64,000 bases of DNA from Dryocosmus kuriphilus (lineage: Eukaryota; Arthropoda; Insecta; Hymenoptera; Cynipidae), in the NCBI GenBank assembly GCA_038277395.1, contig CM076190.1:132890372-132954371 (forward strand), read 5' to 3'. The notes under the pieces were generated by a model, which saw only the letters and a program-made list of their open reading frames with translations, was not told where the DNA came from and did no database searches. Every line of letters begins with the position of its first letter. Within the stretch, counting starts at the first letter, position 1. Made by a program: the position numbers and the translations under genes. Positions 1-9,610 of this stretch are shown here, one piece after another.

Positions 1-540
1 GATTTAAATTCAGACCACTTTCTCGTGATAGAGAAACTAAGATCTAGACTAGCGTTAAATAAGAAAACTAGCCCCCCAGATCCAATAGTCCTTTTCAATA
101 TAGATAAGTTTGAAATACCAACAGAAACATTGAATTATCAAGTAAAGGTTTCTAATGGTTTCGATGTTCTTCAAAAACAGCGAGACGATAGCGATAATTG
201 TGAGGAGGACCCGGAAACCCTGTAGAGTGTGGGCAATATGAAAGAGGCGATAAAGACAGCCGCGAAAAGTACTATAGGTTTCAAGAAAGTAACCAAAAGT
301 TAACCGTGGTTTGACGAAGAGTGCAAACTATGGTTTGAAAAGCGAACAGCGGTCAAACTAATTAATTTACAAAATAAGTGCGATCACACGCATAAGAAGT
401 ATCTCGAGGTTAGTAAAGGTACAAATAGGTTTTACAGATCCAAGGAAAGGGAGCGGGAAAAGAATAAGATAGCAGCAATAGACACGCTTAATAAACAAAA
501 TAGCCCGTGGGAGATGTAAAGGGTGAAACGGTTCGATACA
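1..540 (+). pseudogene. Non-LTR retrotransposon copy 1, 5' part (end of endonuclease and linker)
   Basis: The first 220 bases match, almost residue for residue, the end of the endonuclease domain of the second copy at 24.8-25.0 kb (both read DLN.DHFLVI, then NKKTSPP and CE.DPETL). The reading frame closes at 225 and continues only with frameshifts and stops through a lysine/glutamate-rich linker (readable as WFDEECKLWFEKR near 310-350). This is a dead fragment of an APE-type non-LTR retrotransposon whose beginning lies outside the window. The linker seen here is deleted in copy 2, so the two copies complement each other as evidence. The rest of copy 1 resumes near 2464. Confidence 0.8.
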
Positions 541-1039
541 TACCCCTATTCATATTATCATAGGTGGGATAGAGAAGCGTGAAGACAAGGCAATTAATGA
601 GATAAAAGGTGATAGTGAGAACCGATCAAGGTACGTGTTCAATCATGGGAATATATATAGGTCAGCAGGCCAATAGGAAAAATAAAATCCTCGGTGCGCA
701 TGAAGGGGCGCGAAGTTAGGGAGACCAGCGGTACCAAGACGCGCTGACAATATATTCACGGATTCGCGAGGATCGAGAGCTCTTTTCGCTGACCCGACCA
801 TCGGAGCGGTCGACTGGAAACCTCACGGAGAATTTCACGGGCGTCCGACGCGCACTTTTCGCTGGTCAACGAACCTCTATTATTTAGTCATTCTGAGCAT
901 CCAGGAACGAGTAAGTACCAGGTACCGGTTCTTGAGGAACATAAGGGAATACCTTTTTTTATTAAAAACTTCACATAATACCCTTATATCGAGTTGACCT
1001 GTCCTCATGGTTTGAGCGTGGCTGAATTTGAGTCTTTAG

Positions 1040-1480
1040 TGGGTAACGAAAGTCTTTTTCTACCAGGTCTTTGATCTGGGGCTCAAGGCTAAGTTGCCAA
1101 ACACTAGGCACAAATCGGCGGCGTCACGCCCTGAGGTAGGGTCTGGAAGCTTAAAATCATCCAGATCCAACTTAGCAAAAAGGAAATAAGAATCCTAATC
1201 ACACTTTCTACCAGGTTTAATTATCTGGGGTTCGCGCGATCTGAATTCTGTTGACCCTAGTAGCGTACAAAGATTGTATGAGGATGAAGCCCAATTTTGT
1301 GCCAATGCTGAAAAAAGACCTCTGTGAATCCTAGACGCACACTCTACCATGTTCACTATCTGGGGCTTGTGCGTCCTGAATTCCTTTGAAGTCTGAGTAC
1401 CAGAATTGTATTGACTCAATTTTTACTCCGCCGTTCACGCTCGAGTCTGGAAGTCCTAAGGTGTAATTGGACACCCAGAA
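1040..1480. repeat. Three diverged tandem copies of a ~145-bp unit
   Basis: The motif CTACCAGGT..., followed a few bases later by ATCTGGGG and then CTGAATTC in two of the three copies, recurs near 1060, 1206 and 1346, a spacing of 140-150 bases. The rest of each unit has diverged strongly. Open frames on the minus strand here (1195-1522) follow the repeat and do not look like genes. Confidence 0.5.
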
Positions 1481-1921
1481 TGGAAATCTAGACTCGAATG
1501 GTGATCTCAAAACGCTTGACATAAGTAGCTTAAATTTTTTGTCTTCGCTGCCAGACTAGACAGTCTGAAGAATTGTGAACTTTGGCGTAGGAAACTGAGG
1601 TGAAATCCTGTCGAAGGCATGGCACTTAGTCTTAGCGGGACGAAGCTTCGGTTCTCGTGAACCTCAAGGAACAAAGATAAAATAGTCCTGGATGCTCTAA
1701 AAAAGTCAGGCAGGGCTTAGATAAATCAATAGACTACTCCGGAAGCACAAAAAAAATAAGAAGCGCACCAAAAAGATTGCGCACCCAGAAGCTTGAAATT
1801 CAGAGAAAAAAAATGTTCCCATGATTCCCTCGTTCCAGCGCTCCTGTAAACCTACAATCCGCAACTTCACCACAAAAAATTAAAATTTTGTTATAAAAGA
1901 GGGACAAGAATCTGAACCTCG

Positions 1922-2221
1922 ATGAGTTGCCATAGAGGCAAACTCATTTTCTTTGAGTCGTCTACCGACGTAGAGTTGAGAACAACCGAGAATTACATTT
2001 GTGAAGAATTTTTAATTAAAAACTATTTTCGTTTCCGAGACCTGCGTCTGAAAAATAACAGAGAAATCAGACCGCGTGTAGATGGGCCACCTGTTCTTGT
2101 TCCAAGGGTTTCACTGTTAGTAAAGTTAAATAATCGGGTGGTAAGGGCAAGTTTTAACGTTCTACCCGACCTCGATCCGATTTGTGTAATCGGACTCGAA
2201 TTGTTGGACAGAACCCATTAA
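1922..2221 (+). CDS. 99-residue ORF, retropepsin-like C-terminal pattern (tentative)
   Basis: This open frame starts at an ATG and ends with TAA. I do not recognise the whole protein. Its last 35 residues (VKLNNRVVRASFNVLPDL, then VIGLELLDR) resemble the C-terminal pattern of retroviral-type aspartic proteases, where a hydrophobic strand is followed by a V-I-L-G-x-x-L motif. No DTG/DSG active site is visible, so at best this is the back half of a protease from a gag-pol gene. It sits inside the block that splits retrotransposon copy 1, which fits an LTR-element remnant. It could equally be a chance frame. Confidence 0.3.
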   Translation: MSCHRGKLIFFESSTDVELRTTENYICEEFLIKNYFRFRDLRLKNNREIRPRVDGPPVLVPRVSLLVKLNNRVVRASFNVLPDLDPICVIGLELLDRTH

Positions 2222-2463
2222 AAGCAAATCAGAACAAAATCTTCAGTAATTTTCAATATTGCTGGAGAAATCTGAAATGCGACATCATTATTAGAATCAT
2301 TCACAAAACAATTAATTTTCCATTAAAGTTAAACTCAGTAAAAGGTGGGACTCTATAAATGGACAAAAGCACGTAGTTTCGGAACTCAACCGAGGTAAAT
2401 CTCAACTCAGTGCGGGCTCACGACTCTAATATAGAATAATAAATGGGCTCAAATGACCCCAAA

Positions 2464-4230
2464 AATTGAATAACGTTACAAGGGGAATCAATTTTATAAG
2501 GAAAGGCTTTCAGAGGAGAACGGAAGTAATGAGGGGCGAAAATGGCAATCTAGTAGCTGTTGCGACAGAGAGACTAGATTTATTGAAAAACTATTTCGAT
2601 AAGCTATTGAACGTACGCGAAGCCCCCGTTGAAGTTAATCTCGGTAAAATCCACATTGCTGATCTACTATTTGATGAGCCTACTGATAAATAAATAGAAA
2701 TGACCATATAGAAGTGGAAAAATAACGAAGTCGCGGGCATTGACGACCTACCATCAGAACTGATAAAAAATGGGACCGTCACCTCACAAGGCAAATTTGT
2801 AAATTAATACGCGCAATCTGGAAAACAGAACGGATAACGGAGGAATGGAATACCTCTATTAGTATAACCATTTTTAAAAAAGGCGATAAAACGTACAGTA
2901 ACAATTATTGGAGAATTTCACTTGTGCCTTCGTGCTATAAGATCCTTCCAATGGAATCTTAAGTAGAATAACCCCTTTTGCTGAGGAAATTATTGGGGAT
3001 TACCAGTGTGGATTTCACCGAAATTGATCTACAAGCGATCAAATGTTTACAATTAGACAACGGTTAGAAAATAAATGGGAATTTAATGAAGTAATACATC
3101 AGCTATTTATAGACTTCAAAAAAGCTTACGATTCTACTATACGCGCACGAATGTACTGGATTCTGTAGTTCTTGGGTGTACCAAGGAAATTGGTTAGACT
3201 TATCGAAGTTTACTTAAACGGAAGTAGGGGTAGAATACGCGTAAGCGGAAGTTTATCTGAAGAGTTTTTGAGCCGCGCTGGCCTGAAACAGGGCGATACG
3301 CTTTCGTGCATCCTTTTCAACTTAGTTTTGGAATACGTGGTCAAACAGATACAAACGAATCCGTCCAGTGCTACTCTCAATGGGATAGCACACGTTCTGG
3401 GATATGCAGATGATCTCGACTTACTCGGGGATGATAATAAAACGATAGCTAAAAATGCAGAAATCTTTATTACAAAAACCAAGAAAATAGGTTTAGGAGT
3501 TATAGAATCGAAGAAAAAATATTTGATCGTCAATAGATCAGAACAAGGCAAGGCATGAAGAGGGAGATCTGGTGGTCGTAAATATGAAATTTGAAAGAAT
3601 TAATGAGTTTAAATACCACGGGACTATTATAACTAGCGACAATAACATTAAAACGGAAATCAGCAGGCGACTACACGCTGGCAGTGGATGCTACTATGCA
3701 ACAAATACATTACTAAAATCGCAATAGTTATCTAGAAATATCAAATGAAAATTTACAAAACGATAGTAATGCCGGTCTTCCTGTACGAGTGCGAAGCATG
3801 GGCGCTAACGAAAGGAGAGGAGAACAGGTTTAAAGTATTCGAAAATAAAGTGCTTAGAAAAATCTATGGGCCAAAAAGGGGCGAAGAGACTGGTGAAGGA
3901 AGAAAACTGCATAATGATGAGCTGCATGCTCTCTACAGGTCAGTAAATATTAATAGAGTAATGAAAGCGCACCAATTAAGCTGGGCGTGACATGTAGCAA
4001 GAATGGGCAGCGAAAAAACAGTGGCGCAAGTTTTAAAAGGGAAACCGATTAGAGAGACCTCTAGGCAGACCGATAAACAGATGGGAGGAAAACGTAAAGG
4101 ACGATCTAAAAGAGCTAGGGAATGATTATTTAAACTGGATTGAAGATGCACAGGATAGAGATGCGTGGCGGTTCTGGGTAGATGAGGCAATGAATTTCCG
4201 AGTTCGCAAAGCTACACTATAATAATAATA
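2464..4230 (+). pseudogene. Non-LTR retrotransposon copy 1, reverse transcriptase and C-terminal part
   Basis: Broken coding sequence of an APE/RT non-LTR retrotransposon, collinear with copy 2 at 25.0-28.6 kb. Frames with RT content include 2466-2693 (linker), 3172-3558 (LKQGDTLSCILFNL palm motif, then the catalytic GYADDLDLLG at about 3400-3430) and 3745-3990 (MPVFLYECEAWALTKG and LRKIYGPKRG, the conserved C-terminal block of insect endonuclease-reverse transcriptase elements). Several frameshifts and stops separate them, so it is inactive. The copy ends in a short (TAA)n run at about 4213-4230, a microsatellite 3' end as seen in RTE-like elements. Assignment to RTE is an inference from the tail and C-terminal block. 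Confidence 0.85.
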
Positions 4231-4244
4231 ATGTCACCTCTAAA

Positions 4245-4375
4245 ATTTAAATATTTATGTCAAATCTAAAGTATTTTTGCGACTTTAGTGAGATGAATGC
4301 TAGTAAAATAATTTAGAATGCCGAATGAGGAATGGTGTAGTTTAAAATGTCATAATCTTTTTCAACAAATACTCC
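4245..4375 (+). promoter_or_regulatory. Promoter-only fragment of the secreted-gene family
   Basis: The stretch with TATGTCAAATCTAAAGTAT, GCGACTTTAGTGAGAT and AATAATTTAGAATG aligns with the upstream blocks found before the signal exons at 5311, 10601, 13386 and 17705. Here no TATA box or signal exon follows, so it looks like a truncated duplicate. Confidence 0.5.
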
Positions 4376-4427
4376 TCTTTCTATGGCTTAATAATTCATT
4401 TTCTTCGCTCTATGTTATACATACAAT

Positions 4428-4603
4428 GTCATAAATCTGAAGCATCTCCACGACTCTCGCATGAAAGGAACAGCATTAAGAAATACAAATAAGTTAAAAT
4501 TACACATGAGATAGTGACTAGCATATATAAACTAACCCATCTTGCAAATCGTTATTAGTTACACTCTTATTGGATTTCTTATAAGCTTCCCTCATTTCGG
4601 AAA
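4428..4603 (+). promoter_or_regulatory. Promoter and 5' leader of gene A
   Basis: This block begins with the family motif AATGTCATAAATCTGA and contains TATATAA at 4524-4530, 80 bases before the start codon. A possible initiator lies in ATTAGTTACACTC. The same order of motifs precedes every other signal exon copy, which argues for a duplicated, conserved core promoter. Confidence 0.55.
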
Positions 4604-4661
4604 ATGAGAAACGTAGTTGGCATTCTGTGTTTCATCTTGTTGGTTTTTCCTGATATTGTTG
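4604..4661 (+). CDS. Gene A exon 1: signal peptide exon
   Basis: Starts at ATG 4604 and encodes MRNVVGILCFILLVFPDIV plus one base of the next codon. It ends at a GT donor (GGTAAATATAA, GT at 4662). The sequence is a typical short secretion signal: a basic residue, then a hydrophobic core. The length (58 nt, phase 1) and donor match gene B exon 1 exactly. Joining it to the AG acceptor before 9059 gives GAA as the junction codon and keeps the frame open to the stop at 9430-9432, for a predicted 143-residue preprotein. The intron would be about 4.4 kb and contains three decayed signal exons and a mariner, so another lost first exon could have been the original partner. Confidence 0.6.
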
Positions 4662-4888
4662 GTAAATATAATGTCTATAATTTAAAGTGAATTTTTAATT
4701 GAGGTATATTTATTTCTACGTTTATTTCCTATTCGAAATCGTACAAATGAAAAGAAATCTGTTTCTTCCCTGACATTGTTGGTAAATATAATATCTATAA
4801 TTTAAGGTGAATTTTTAATTGAGGTATATTTATTTCCCCGTTTATTTCCTATTCGAAATCGTACAAATGGAAAGAAATCTTTTTTTTA
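4649..4888 (+). repeat. 120-bp tandem duplication covering the exon 1 donor
   Basis: Two near-identical units start at 4649 and 4769, each with CCTGA.ATTGTTGGTAAATA and the following intron sequence. Gene A therefore has a second copy of its splice donor 120 bases downstream of the first. The duplicated piece carries no start codon in the signal frame. Confidence 0.8.
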
Positions 4889-4984
4889 TAATATACAGAA
4901 AGTCACGCCTATATTCTAGTTTGTTAAAACGTTGAAAAAATAATGGCGCAAAATCCAAATAACAAATTCTGATCTGCCAATTCA

Positions 4985-5069
4985 AAAGTGTGTGTAATTT
5001 ATTTCAAGAAAATAAGGACTTTGGTTAGTATCCTGTATTTCACCTTACTGGGATTTTTCCTAATAATAA
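4985..5069 (+). pseudogene. Decayed signal-exon copy (start codon lost)
   Basis: Sequence from 5012 aligns with the family signal exon (AAGGACTTTGGTTAGTATCC, then TGTATTTCACCTTA), but the ATG is ATA and the GT donor is not preserved. The leader motif ATTTATTTCAAGAAAA just upstream matches the other copies. Non-functional. Confidence 0.6.
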
Positions 5070-5127
5070 ATATCAAACTATGTACATAAATGTGAACTAC
5101 ATAATTTTGTTATCTCTAGATTTGAGA

Positions 5128-5370
5128 TAATAATGCCATAAATCTGAAGTATTCTTGGGACTTCAGTGAACTTAATGAAATACAAATAATTTAGAAAGAT
5201 GAGTGAGAGAGCAACTAATATAATATATACAGAAACCTTTTGAAGACTATTTATTAGTTAGACTCTTACGAAATTCATCAAAAGTGTGTTTTCTTTATTT
5301 CAAGAAGATAATGACTGTAGTTGGTATCATGTGTTTCGCCTTAATGATTTTTTATAAAAATAAATATGAT
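5128..5370 (+). pseudogene. Decayed promoter plus signal-exon copy
   Basis: The upstream block (TGCCATAAATCTGAAGTATT, TATAATATATA near 5218-5228) is well preserved. The exon at 5311 reads MTVVGIMCFALMIFYKNKY: the ancestral ATG became ATA and the next codon became ATG, and the splice donor was lost. With no donor the frame runs into intron sequence, so this copy is probably dead even though its promoter looks intact. Confidence 0.6.
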
Positions 5371-5465
5371 ACTACATACACTTTTTTGATAAAAAAATAA
5401 AAAGTCAACACCCTTTTTAACAATGCTACTGATATTTTAATCGGGAATTAAATAATTTTGTTATC

Positions 5466-5640
5466 TCTAAATTTGAGACAACAATGTCATACATCTTATG
5501 TGAAGTATTCTTGCAACGTCTTGAGATTAATGAAATGCAAATAATTTAGAAAGACGAGCGTGTTTTCTTTATTTCGAGTAAATGAGGACTGTGATTGGTA
5601 TTCTGAATTGACCGTAGTGATTTTCACTAATCATGTTCAA
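5466..5640 (+). pseudogene. Decayed signal-exon copy with early stop
   Basis: The block starts with ACAATGTCATACATCTTATG and the exon at 5582 reads MRTVIGILN then TGA. The TATA-containing part of the promoter is deleted relative to the other copies and the donor is missing. Confidence 0.6.
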
Positions 5641-6189
5641 TCTAATTAAAGTAACTCTTTTCCTCCCAAAGCATATGCGCGCCCTAAATCTAGAAAATCA
5701 TAAAATTTCTTGAAATACTAGTAAAATTCTACTAATTCAATTGAGCTAGGTGCAAAAAGGAGATATAGTGATTCCATCATGTTTGCTGAAAATTGAAAAA
5801 GCCAGATTCAATATGGTGGACGCGATTTCAAGATTTCTACATATTTACATGACAAATTCAATATGGCTCAACAGAGCGACCAACCTTACAAAATTTGTGC
5901 ATATTTTCAGGAAACTTAGTAAGTGGGGGTTTTCGAGCTTATATTGAATCTAGAAGCCTAAAAATTGCTAATGAATACTTTTATTGAAACGTCTGCCGTT
6001 AGCCTAAAAAATTGAAGTAAATTCAAAAACGGCGATCTCAGTAATCCCTTGTACAAAGTTTCATGCAAATATATAAACATTTTGAAATTTCTTCCTCCAC
6101 ATTGGATGCCCCACTTAAAATAAAAAAATTTGAAATCAGATTCAAAGTTAAGGACACAAAAAACCTATTTATGCCAAGTTTGACACAAT
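5641..6189. other. Intronic/intergenic AT-rich DNA, no gene seen
   Basis: No coding signal, RNA gene or clear repeat was seen. Open frames at 5750-5947 and 6063-6335 have no recognisable content. Confidence 0.5.
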
Positions 6190-6448
6190 CCCGTGTAGAA
6201 ATTTCGCCCTGGTCGGGAAACCAAGTCTGGGCCCGATGGCTGATGATACACACAGTCCGCCCAGAGCCACATATGGCTGTCCAATCGATACCCGATTTGG
6301 CCCCGATAAGTTTCTCGCTAAGGAACCACTTTTAATTATAGTTTTGTCTTAAATTTTAGAAAGAAATAAATACACAAATATGCATGTATATATTAATGTG
6401 GTTTTTATTTAAAATCATAAGTTTGCCAACTTATAAAATTGTTTAACT

Positions 6449-6569
6449 TTAGTTATTTTGGCGCCTTTCTTTTCTATGTCGGCTCCAATCTTTGGCATTA
6501 GCAATAACTGCTTTGATATGAGGCAACACTTCTTCTTCTGTCACATTAAACTTGGAGCAAACAACATCT
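6449..6569 (-). CDS. Candidate terminal exon of an unrecognised gene
   Basis: On the minus strand a TTCAG acceptor-like site is followed by about 40 codons reading DVVCSKFNVTEEEVLPHIKA and then ANAKDWSRHRKERRQNN before a TAA. The charged, compositionally normal sequence looks like real protein rather than random AT-rich translation. Two further coding-like stretches lie upstream on the same strand (about 6690-6798 and 6890-7065), suggesting an intron-containing gene or transposase remnant. I do not recognise the family. An in-frame stop in the middle piece suggests decay. Confidence 0.35.
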
Positions 6570-6689
6570 GAACATAAGTTAAATAAATATTAGTTTAAAC
6601 AAAAAATTAGTCTAATCTGAAGGTTAATAACAATCATATACATACATGTAATATTACACTTATACCCAGAAAAAATGTGCAAAGAAAAA

Positions 6690-6798
6690 ATTATTTGGAG
6701 AAGTGGATGTCATTATCAAGTTTCCGGTGAATAATTCCTTGAAAATAACGATCAGAGATTTGTGAATTCCGGCGTCTTTGCTCATCGATAAATCGCGA
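6690..6798 (-). pseudogene. Candidate internal exon remnant
   Basis: After a TTACAG acceptor-like site the minus strand reads EE, a stop, then SRFIDEQRRRNSQISDRY and FQGIIHRKLDND. The composition is protein-like. The single in-frame TAG argues that this gene is no longer intact. It lies between the pieces at 6449-6569 and 6829-7089. Confidence 0.3.
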
Positions 6799-6828
6799 CT
6801 ACTCCTCTGTAAATAAGTATAATTCAAA

Positions 6829-7089
6829 TTATATGTATAAGATTTCTTTTAAAAAATATGTGGAAAACTGAAGAAAATGCGTGTACAGTGAGATTCTTAT
6901 AAAACGGTGACAATATTCTTCATTATTTAGAAGTTTTTCATAAAGATTTTTAAAATCCTGAAGACTGCTGAACAGACCTTCTATTTCGGATTGCCCTCTA
7001 TTTTCCTCTTCATCATCAGCATCATCACCTACAATTTTTTCATTTATATTGAGGAGAGAAAAACATAAAAAACACTTCTTTATATTCAA
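6829..7089 (-). CDS. Candidate upstream exon, acidic
   Basis: The minus-strand frame contains KIVGDDADDEEENRGQ followed by SEIEGLFSSLQDFKNLYEKL. This acidic then helical stretch looks coding. The rest of the frame (toward 6829) is AT-rich and is probably intron read-through. No domain is recognised. It is grouped with the two downstream pieces as one decayed gene by proximity and strand only. Confidence 0.3.
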   Translation of the reverse strand: MNIKKCFLCFSLLNINEKIVGDDADDEEENRGQSEIEGLFSSLQDFKNLYEKLLNNEEYCHRFIRISLYTHFLQFSTYFLKEILYI

Positions 7090-7100
7090 AAAGATAATGT

Positions 7101-7740
7101 GTTAGATTGATCTTCAAAGCTGATAATTCTATCTTTTCATTTTACTTTAGAAATATTGGAATTACATAGATATTTTTCATCTCAATAGGGGTACTCTTTT
7201 TTTAAATAGAGGTGCGGCGATATTTTCAAGGAACATAAAAACACTGAATTTTGAGGTTTGAGCTTGAATCCATCATCCTTAGTTACACTATAAATGTATA
7301 ATTTTCAATATAGTTAATGAATTGAATTAAAATTAACATATATTCAAGTTCAAAACAATAAATGAATATTAAATCTGTAATAATTTTCGAAATCAATTTC
7401 AATTTTGAGGTTATATTTTTGTACACCATAAGTACTGAATTATTTACGTTCTCTCGTTTGCATCATGTACGTATTGAATTTTGGATAACGCACGGTGCTT
7501 ACGTACACGCGGTGTACATTGAACTTTCGGCATTGTTATAAATTAAAACTATTATATATTAATATGACCGATCACAACACTCGACTATTTTGGCACTTCA
7601 CCATACAGACACAACAAGCATTCATAAAACATTCATATATTATAAGACAATTTCGCATTAGTGAGACTAGATGGCGCGGCGTTGCAATACATAGCCCGAT
7701 CGGGATTCTTTCCGATAATAACGCTTTGAGCGCGCTCTGA
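7101..7740. other. AT-rich DNA, no gene seen
   Basis: No coding sequence or clear repeat was seen. Towards the right end (7690-7740) there is GC-richer sequence (AGCCCGATCGGGATTC, GAGCGCGCTCTGAG) that adjoins the truncated end of the mariner. Confidence 0.4.
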
Positions 7741-7826
7741 GTGCTCCAATTTCTACCAAATAAAAGTTAGTGCTGCCGAAAGTAACCAACCACAAAAAAG
7801 TTCAATCAGCATAAGTTAAAAATCCA

Positions 7827-7892
7827 AGCACCAGAGCGCTCTGAGCGTTCTCTGTCATATTTAATAGAGCACGCTGAGAGCGCTCTGGTGCT
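7827..7892. repeat. 66-bp palindrome at the mariner truncation point
   Basis: AGCACCAGAGCGCTCT at 7827 is perfectly inverted as AGAGCGCTCTGGTGCT ending at 7892. The interior is imperfectly paired around TATTTAAT. It begins exactly where mariner similarity stops (after LTKHKV), so a hairpin insertion or rearrangement may have removed the transposase end. Confidence 0.75.
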
Positions 7893-8925
7893 ACGACTTT
7901 GTGCTTTGTCAAATATTGCTGCACAATATTCGATGAATGCGCTGGTGCATTATCGTAGTGAAGAGGCCAGTCACCACTTGACCTAAGCTGAGGCCGTTTT
8001 CTTCTAATTGCGTCACGCAATATTTTCAGAACTTCACGATAAAATTCTTTATTGATTATTATCTGATCTATAGGAGCGTATTTGTGGAGCACAACACTTT
8101 CATAATCGAAGAAAGCTATCAACGCTGGCTTGAAATTGCTCCGACTTTGACGTGCTTTTTTCCTTCGTGGCTCAGATGGAAGCTTCCCCTGTGAAGACTG
8201 TTGTTTTGTTCCGGGATCATACCCATAAACACACGATTCATCACCAGTAATAATCTTTTTGAGTACATTTTCATCATCAGAAACCATTTCCAAGTTGTTA
8301 TGGGCGACTTCAAAGCGAAGCTTTTTCTGCTCTTCTGTGAGGAATTTTGGAATGAATTTTGCACACACACGAGTAATTCCCAGTTTCTCGGTTAAAATTT
8401 CGCAGACATTAGTTCTCGGAATTCTAAGATCATATTCTAGTTCGCGCACAGTCAACCGGCGATCGCCTTTAATCGCAAGTCGCACACGCTCGATATTTTC
8501 CAGTGTTGTTGTGCTTGAAGGACGGTCGCAGCGCGAATCACTGTCAACAGATTGGCGGCCATCTTTAAACCGCTTGTACCACTCATATATCTGGCTTTTA
8601 CCCATACAGTCATGTCCAAAGACCTTTTGGATCATTTCAACCGTTTCCGCAAAAGTCTTTTCAAGTTTAAAGCAAAACTTGATCCAAATTCGCTGATCAA
8701 CTCTTTCGGTTATTTTGAGGAACAAACAAATCCGCGGAACGCCAAAAAGACTCCGTACACAAACGCACACTGTGTGCAGGCTAGGGAGTCTTGACAAAAA
8801 CTTCGGCATCGAGTAAGTTCCTGAAATGTGTCAGTTTACAATGGTACCCGGTAGAGGGCGCTCAAACGTTCTAGCGCGGAGATTCAAAGGTATTCCGGAT
8901 ACTTTTCGGAAATACCTCGTATACC
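7893..8925 (-). mobile_element. Mariner transposon, 3'-truncated
   Basis: Minus-strand mariner-family DNA transposon. The open frame (8809 to 7802) contains the transposase from the N-terminal helix-turn-helix region (VDQRIWIKFCFKLEK, YEWYKRFKDGR) through the first catalytic aspartate (ITGDESCVYGYD) and the second (LHYDNAPAH). The third catalytic motif (normally near SPDLAP) is missing because the copy ends at LTKHKV, where a palindrome begins. The usual initiator is GTT (VDQR for MDQR). The 5' terminal repeat is visible at about 8885-8922 (GGTATTCCGGATAC...GGAAATACCTCG). The element lies in the predicted intron of gene A and is inactive. Confidence 0.9.
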
Positions 8926-9058
8926 TATGTCATTCCCTGCAATATTATGTTTAAGTTTCTTGTTTTTGTAATGCGCGTTCATCATTTTAGACGTCGAAAA
9001 TTACTATTTAGTTAGTTAATACAATAACAAATTTCCTACTTATACTTTCTTGTTTCAG

Positions 9059-9432
9059 AATTAGCTTGGCCACATGGAGATTTCGCAGTTCGTGCTTTAC
9101 CAATTGAACTCCCACTTAACTTATATCATTACGAAACCTTACAAGAGGAAGGCCAAGTTCTAGAATTAGATGACGGTGGTTATGCTGTAGGAACACAAGT
9201 GGAAAATGGTGTCGATTACGTCACTGGATTACTCCACGAAGGACGATTCCTTCCATTCGTGGTTCGTAAAGACGAACCTGGCAATCACTTTGGAAGAATT
9301 AAAATACGCATAAATGGCAACTGTGGTGACTTGATTGTACCAATATTGGCAAATGATATTTTAAACAGTCAGTTCGGCCCGGGAATGCGGCCAGAGGTCA
9401 TTCGTCATGCTCTGATACGCGGAGATGACTAA
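9059..9432 (+). CDS. Gene A exon 2: mature secreted protein, unknown family
   Basis: Begins after a pyrimidine-rich acceptor (CTTGTTTCAG) and runs from the junction codon to TAA at 9430-9432. With the preceding G it encodes 124 residues from ELAWPHG to IRGDD. By hand alignment it is roughly 45% identical to gene B exon 2. The strongest shared blocks are WPH at the start, LP.NL.HY, G...PFV and the core KIRINGN.GDLI.P followed by ND...QFG. There is one cysteine in the mature part, so it is not a disulfide-rich peptide. No membrane segment is visible. I do not recognise the fold; a short beta-rich domain is a guess from the alternating hydrophobic pattern. Confidence 0.75.
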
Positions 9433-9610
9433 TAATTCAATGTAAATACAAGGGCATTGGTCAGGACTGGCGGCAGGGTGGCTTATCTTTAAATTTAAAA
9501 AAATAAAACATTGTCGTCAAGTCTAAATGTATGCACAGCAATCTTGTATCTTTATTTGTATTGCTTATATCGTTAACGCAATGGTGAAAAATAAAATCGC
9601 AGAAAAAACA
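9433..9610 (+). promoter_or_regulatory. Gene A 3' UTR with polyadenylation signals
   Basis: AATAAA occurs at 9502-9507 and 9590-9595. The region aligns with DNA downstream of gene B (12604-12760: GGTAGGGTGGC...ATCTTTCAA, then CTTGCATCCTTATTT) and with a short remnant at 21345-21400, which supports it as a conserved 3' end of the gene family. Confidence 0.55.

Larger units (their letters stand above)
541..2463. mobile_element. Insertion splitting retrotransposon copy 1, possibly an LTR-element fragment
   Basis: Retrotransposon reading is lost near 540 and resumes at about 2464, so roughly 1.9 kb of other DNA interrupts it. The block holds a short tandem repeat (1040-1480), a 99-codon open frame (1922-2221) and a stretch near 2340-2450 with a TATA-like CTATAAATGG and an AATAAA. 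I did not find a target-site duplication or terminal repeats, so the exact edges and class are uncertain. A degraded LTR retrotransposon is the most economical explanation. Confidence 0.35.
6190..7100. mobile_element. Possible DNA-transposon fragment with CCCGTGTAGAAATTTC end
   Basis: The 16-base motif CCCGTGTAGAAATTTC at about 6190 is the same terminal sequence that bounds the two elements at 30.4-31.5 and 32.0-33.0 kb. It is followed by GC-richer subterminal DNA with CCCGATGG and CCCGATTTGG steps. To its right, on the minus strand, lie coding-like pieces that may be its gene. I could not find the matching opposite end, so this is either truncated or only an end. Confidence 0.35.

Noticed and set aside
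5750..6335. Short plus-strand frames (65 and 90 codons)
   Set aside because: No recognisable content; partly overlap the CCCGTGTAG end sequence.
8259..8696. 145-codon plus-strand frame
   Set aside because: Antisense to the mariner transposase and without recognisable content.
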